This document shows positions 60,183 through 64,000 of a stretch of 64,000 nucleotides of DNA, piece by piece. Below the pieces are notes generated by a model, which did no database searches, was not told the origin of the DNA, and worked only from the letters and a program-made list of their open reading frames with translations. Both the position numbers and the translations under genes were made by a program. The DNA comes from Ulva prolifera (Eukaryota > Chlorophyta > Ulvophyceae > Ulvales > Ulvaceae), in assembly GCA_023078555.1 (NCBI GenBank), contig CM041196.1, forward strand, positions 5,405,658 through 5,469,657, written 5' to 3'. How positions within the stretch are numbered: position 1 is the first letter of the stretch; each line of letters opens with the position of its first letter.

Positions 60183-60722
60183 TGAGAGTGAACGGGCGAA
60201 GACGTCTTCTGTACAAATATCACAAATTTAAAGAATCTCATCCGAACCAACAGCACCACACGCACGATCACACTACAACCGCACCCACACTTCTGCCCGG
60301 CAGGATTGCATCCTCCAGGCCCGCATCGTACCGCAATTGCAATTGTTGTCAACTCTTGCTCACGCGAGATGATGAGCAACGACTTCCAATACATCTCAGA
60401 ATTTCCCTGCTGCAGCGTTGCAGCGTTAATGTCACAGGCAGCGACCGCAGCGGCACCGTAGTAGCAGTGCTTACCGATATCATGTCAATGTCGCGCTGCG
60501 TGCACACGAAGGTCCTCAAAAACGTGCACGCTGTGTGGGAGATGGTCTCGCAGGCCCGTCACCAAAGACACATGCGAACGATGGCACCATGTGCCGAGCC
60601 CACCGGGCGGCGAAAGCGCGCACTGAAGGTGCTGTAGCAGCAGTACCACAGCAGTGTGTTCCTGTTGCTTCGGATGAGATTCTTCTGTGGTATTTGTCAT
60701 CTCGGGCTCACTCTTTTGTAAC
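60183..60722. mobile_element. TIR (MITE-like) element, about 540 bp, abutting LINE sequence
   Basis: The left end at 60183 (AGAGTGAACGGGCGAAGACG, AATCTCATCCGAACCAACAG) and right end at 60650-60722 (CTTCGGATGAGATTCTTCTG to CTCACTCTTTTGTAAC) are inverted copies. LINE reverse transcriptase sequence starts directly after the right end, so the element apparently inserted at or into the LINE. No transposase frame is inside. Confidence 0.7.
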
Positions 60723-62010
60723 GTTCTCTGCCAGCGCGGCGTCCGCCAAGGTGACCCCCTTGGCCCCCTCCTGTTTGCGTTGACCCTGCAGCCTGTCTTG
60801 GAGCGCGTCGACGCGTCAGATGCCGGCGCCCCTGTGGTGGTGTACTACCTGGACGACATCAGCATCGCGGGCGGCCTTGCGGCCGGAGCTGCCGCGTTCC
60901 GGCGGCTGTGCGTGGACGCCGATGGCGTGCGCATGCTGCACAGCATCGGGCTGGAGGTGAACCCGGCCAGATGCGGCGTCCACAGTGCCGACGCTACGGC
61001 GGCGATCCTTGTGGCCGCGGAGCTCGGCATTCAGGATCTGCACACGGGCTTAAGGCGGTCCGCACGCCGCGGGGCACTCCGGAGGACGTCGCCGAGGTGC
61101 TGGACGCGTGGGCATGCGAGGTTGACTGATCATTGATCACACTCATGATTGATCAACCTCGGAGGGCCTCGTTGGGACCCTCGTGCAAATCCCGCTTTCA
61201 GTGCAGGCTCACTTCCTCCTGCTACGCGTGTCCCTGAGTGTGCGCATGACGCACCTGATGAGGACGGTGCCATATGCTGTGCTCGAGCCGCACATGCGCA
61301 GGGCGGAGGCCGCCGTGTGGCACTGTACCGGAGCGACTACACCGTGTCTTTCCCGCCTGATCAGGCCTCATGAGGTCGCGGGGGCTGCAGCCGCGTCTGA
61401 CAGCTCGGCCACGGACATTGAGATGCGGCGGCTGGCTTTTCGGCTGATGTCCCCCGTCCGCCATGGCGGGATCGGCCTGCTGATGCTGGGTGGACAGCGT
61501 CGCTGATGCGGCTTTCCTGTCGGGGGCTGGCATGCCCGAGCGTAACCTCGCCGGCCGCCCGGACCTGCTCCTCCCCCTCCGTGGCCCAAGCCGGGGCAGC
61601 CTGTTGCAGCGCTGGCAGGGGTTGTTTGAAGCACTGCATGAGCTGCTGGGGTGGGAAGCCGACGCCCGTGACGTGGCGGACGCGTTTGCTTCTGGCAAGC
61701 TGCTGGAGGCCCAGCGTGAGGTGGGGCGGGCGTGTGCGGGCCACGCTCCACCTCCAGGGCTTCAGCCCCGACATGCCGGCCGGCAGGCAGGAAGCGGCGC
61801 CTCGGCGTGGCTCATGATGTTGCTGCAGGAGCGCGTTGGGCGGACCAGCGGGCGCCTTCATGTGCCCTCTGCCGGATGGTATTCTCACCCTGGGCGACGA
61901 CATCATGATGTTCATCGTTGCGGTGTCGCACCGCCGGCAGGCGCCTGCGCATGCGGTACGATGCGGGCCTGGAGGACGCGATCCTGCCGGACTGAGGTGT
62001 GCTAGTGGGC
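60723..62010 (+). mobile_element. LINE-type retrotransposon, reverse transcriptase region (degenerate)
   Basis: The first frame (to 61129) carries RGVRQGDPLGPLLFALTLQP and VVYYLDDISIAG, the hallmark blocks of non-LTR reverse transcriptases, including the catalytic DD. A second frame (61183-61506) continues with MRRLAFRLMSPVRHGGIGLL, the RHGGxGL motif seen after the thumb in this family. A third (61490-62005) follows, and near 61840-61940 a fourth frame holds AGAFMCPLPDG. At least three frame changes and an early stop separate these blocks, so it is a dead copy. Everything before the GVRQGD block is missing, with a TIR element at that edge. It looks like the same general family as the 50.8-kb piece but covers a different part. 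Confidence 0.8.
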
Positions 62011-62054
62011 ACGGTTAACCCAACGTTGTATTGTGATCATCACAAGATGATCTT

Positions 62055-62602
62055 GTGTGTACGTGTGTGATGCTGTTGATTCGGATGAGATTCGGTTTTG
62101 GTGTTTGTCTTCTCCCGTTCACTCTTTTGTAAAGATATCACCGCAGCGGTACTGTATATATACAGTTTGTACTATAGTACAAACGCCGGCATGTAGCAAC
62201 AAAAAAAAAATAAAAAAAAAATCTATAGTTACAAAAGAGTGAACGGAACCGCAGCGGTTGTTTTGAGCCGTCATCAATCGCGCGTTCTGCACATGTGTAT
62301 CTCGAGAGACTTGTGTAGGCGACTTGAACTCGCAGTGAGCGAGCAGTTTGAGGCAGTTACAGTAGAGTGAACGGGAGAAGACAAATACCAAAAAAATCCT
62401 CAGGTTGAGGCATTTGATTTTCATACATACCTGTGTGATGCAGCAGCAAATGCATTCGGACTCCAATTCGGAACTGTAGCTATCATTCGTCAAGAAATTG
62501 CGCAGCTGTGTTGCAGCGGGAGCGCAATCTGTGTACTACAGCATCTCTGCAGCTGCATGTGCAGCTGCACGACTAGTTGCCCGTTCACTCTTTTGTAATA
62601 CA
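62055..62602. repeat. Cluster of four TIR-family ends
   Basis: Ends lie at 62055-62137 (minus, with CGGATGAGATTCGGTTTTGG), 62228-62247 (plus, AGTTACAAAAGAGTGAACGG), 62353-62400 (plus) and 62580-62602 (minus, CCGTTCACTCTTTTGTAATA). The last three could bound two nested small elements of about 250-370 bp. A perfect 20-bp palindrome GTTTGTACTATAGTACAAAC sits at 62165-62184 and an A-rich tract at 62200-62220. Confidence 0.75.
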
Positions 62603-64000
62603 TGTACATGTGCAGCTGCAGCATTTGTCTGCTCGGCAAAAGCAACCGTCCGACGGCGTCCGTACCGAACCTAAGGCTGCTCGGCAGCCGGTACGCCGGG
62701 ACATGGACGTCGCGCTGCAGCGCTGTCCTGTTGGGACAGCACACTGAAGCATGAAATAACACTACGTGTATGACTGTTCCAGGCTGTTTCGCTGCAGATC
62801 CGCACGCAGCGGCTGTGGCGCAGAGCTGCTAGATCGGTGCCGGCATCATGCCGGGAGGATTCCGGAACGATGCACATGGTCGACGCGGCCTATAGCTAGA
62901 GCTCCAGCTGGGGGTGATAGCTTTACACAAAATGGCCAGGGGTGCATATCGACACGTACGCGTGGGGAGGGGCGCCACAGTTCAGCGGCGCCTGCGACGC
63001 ACGCCGACTCTGCAGCACCGACGCCCGTATGCAGCGAGCTCGAGGATGCAGTGTCCAATGGCGCTAGCTACAGCAGAGGGGATGTGCCGAATGTATAAGA
63101 GCACGGTGTGCCGCGCTGCATGCGGGTCAGCGCAGGGCACGCGGTGGGCGCGGTATCTGGAGAGTTGGCCTACGTACCCTGAAAGCGCGTGGGGCGCGTG
63201 GGGCTTGCTGGCCAGGGGGGGGGGCGAGACGACCCGGCCTCTGGGGCTGGCCGCTGTAAGGTGGGCAACCGGTGGGCATTGCAATGATGCTGCACTCGCT
63301 CTCTGCTGGACGGGTGAGCTGCAAATTGCCGTGACCGTCACGTGACGGGGACCAGGGACACGGAAAGTCGTGTCGCTGTGGTGCGACCACCGCAGTTGCC
63401 ACACAGGCGATGTGTGCCTGACAGTCCGTTGCTGCAGCAGCATTGGTCTCATGCATGCGCCCTTGCACTTCGTTCTTCAATGGTGGCCATCATCGTCTCA
63501 CTGCAGGAGACGGCCGCGGTGCACTTGTCGTGGAAGAACACAACGTGCTGTCATCCACAAAACTGCTCCACATCAAGGCAGCAGATCTGCGGAAGTGTTG
63601 CGGACATGGCCGGCTGTCCGGTTCACTGCACATTAACGTAGGTTTACAAAGATTCAACGAAACACAAATCAGAGTTTGAGCATTGCTAAATCATCCATCC
63701 AGATCCAGAATATGTCTCTCAAACAAATGGCAGTCATCAGCAATGCGTGTGCAGCAGGCACACCTGTTATGACTGAGTAGGACCCAATAGTTTTAGACAA
63801 AGGCACCGGAATAACTGACCTTTGCAATGGAATGCAATCACGCAAACAAGGCGTTGCTGTGCGAGTGCCGCAGATGTGCCGATTTGTGTGCCGGCACAGG
63901 CATGGACGTCCATGGTGATGGCCGACCATCACCACGCACTCAACATGCAGCAGCTGAAGCTGCAGATTGGCCATCAGGCTCCCTGAAGTACATGGATCAA
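62603..64000. other. Terminal spacer, nothing recognised
   Basis: Short ORFs only. No domain, RNA gene or repeat family that I could link to the rest of the window. Confidence 0.35.

Noticed and set aside
1-64000. CRISPR arrays, rRNA genes, prokaryotic operons, riboswitches
   Set aside because: The repeats present are tandem or dispersed without spacers of CRISPR type, no rRNA core sequences are seen, and the gene structure is plainly eukaryotic.

Overview
This window is nuclear DNA from a photosynthetic eukaryote, most likely a green alga. It contains a nuclear-type gene for a chloroplast thylakoid-lumen pentapeptide protein (TL17 type). Genes are split by many spliceosomal introns, and long spacers hold transposon debris. 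Predicted secreted proteins have cysteine-rich cores joined by proline-rich linkers, as in algal walls and extracellular matrix. I cannot name the species. There is one 100-base assembly gap (5378-5477).

The splice grammar is unusually uniform. Almost every inferred intron begins GTGCG(C/T/G/A) and ends TGCAG. This let me join exons by phase. Three cysteine-rich genes, a PhoX-like phosphatase and a REF/SRPP-like gene each assemble to an exact multiple of three with a stop at the end. Every recognised host gene lies on the minus strand.

Layout: 0.4-2.6 kb holds the end of an unknown membrane protein and the 3' half of a cellulose-synthase-like GT2. At 3.3-3.95 kb is a 102-bp tandem array with a perfect inverted repeat in each unit. 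At 5.5-5.8 kb is one leucine-rich-repeat exon beside the gap. At 7.3-7.7 kb is the first exon of a probable plastid-targeted single-pass membrane protein. At 9.9 kb is a small Ty3-type fossil. At 10.7-11.8 kb is a REF/SRPP lipid-droplet-type gene, and at 12.5-14.1 kb the TL17 gene. Three genes of one undescribed secreted cysteine-rich family lie at 18.4-23.3, 31.2-32.8 and 43.7-48.7 kb. A ten-exon PhoX-type phosphatase gene occupies 53.6-59.1 kb. Between and after these are LINE pieces (50.8-51.4 and 60.7-62.0 kb), a terminal-inverted-repeat element family (30.1, 55.4 and 59.7-62.6 kb), two other dispersed repeat families, and C-rich inverted repeats at 39.9-40.1 kb.

The main discovery candidate is the cysteine-rich family. 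Each protein has a signal peptide, then n copies of an eight-cysteine core, each followed by a two-cysteine tail that lies in the next exon. All introns are phase 1 and internal exons are symmetric, so modules can be gained or lost without frame damage. In the largest array, neighbouring exons are nearly identical while their introns are unrelated right up to the splice sites. Together with PhoX and the GT2 gene this suggests a cell-surface theme, but that link is inference.
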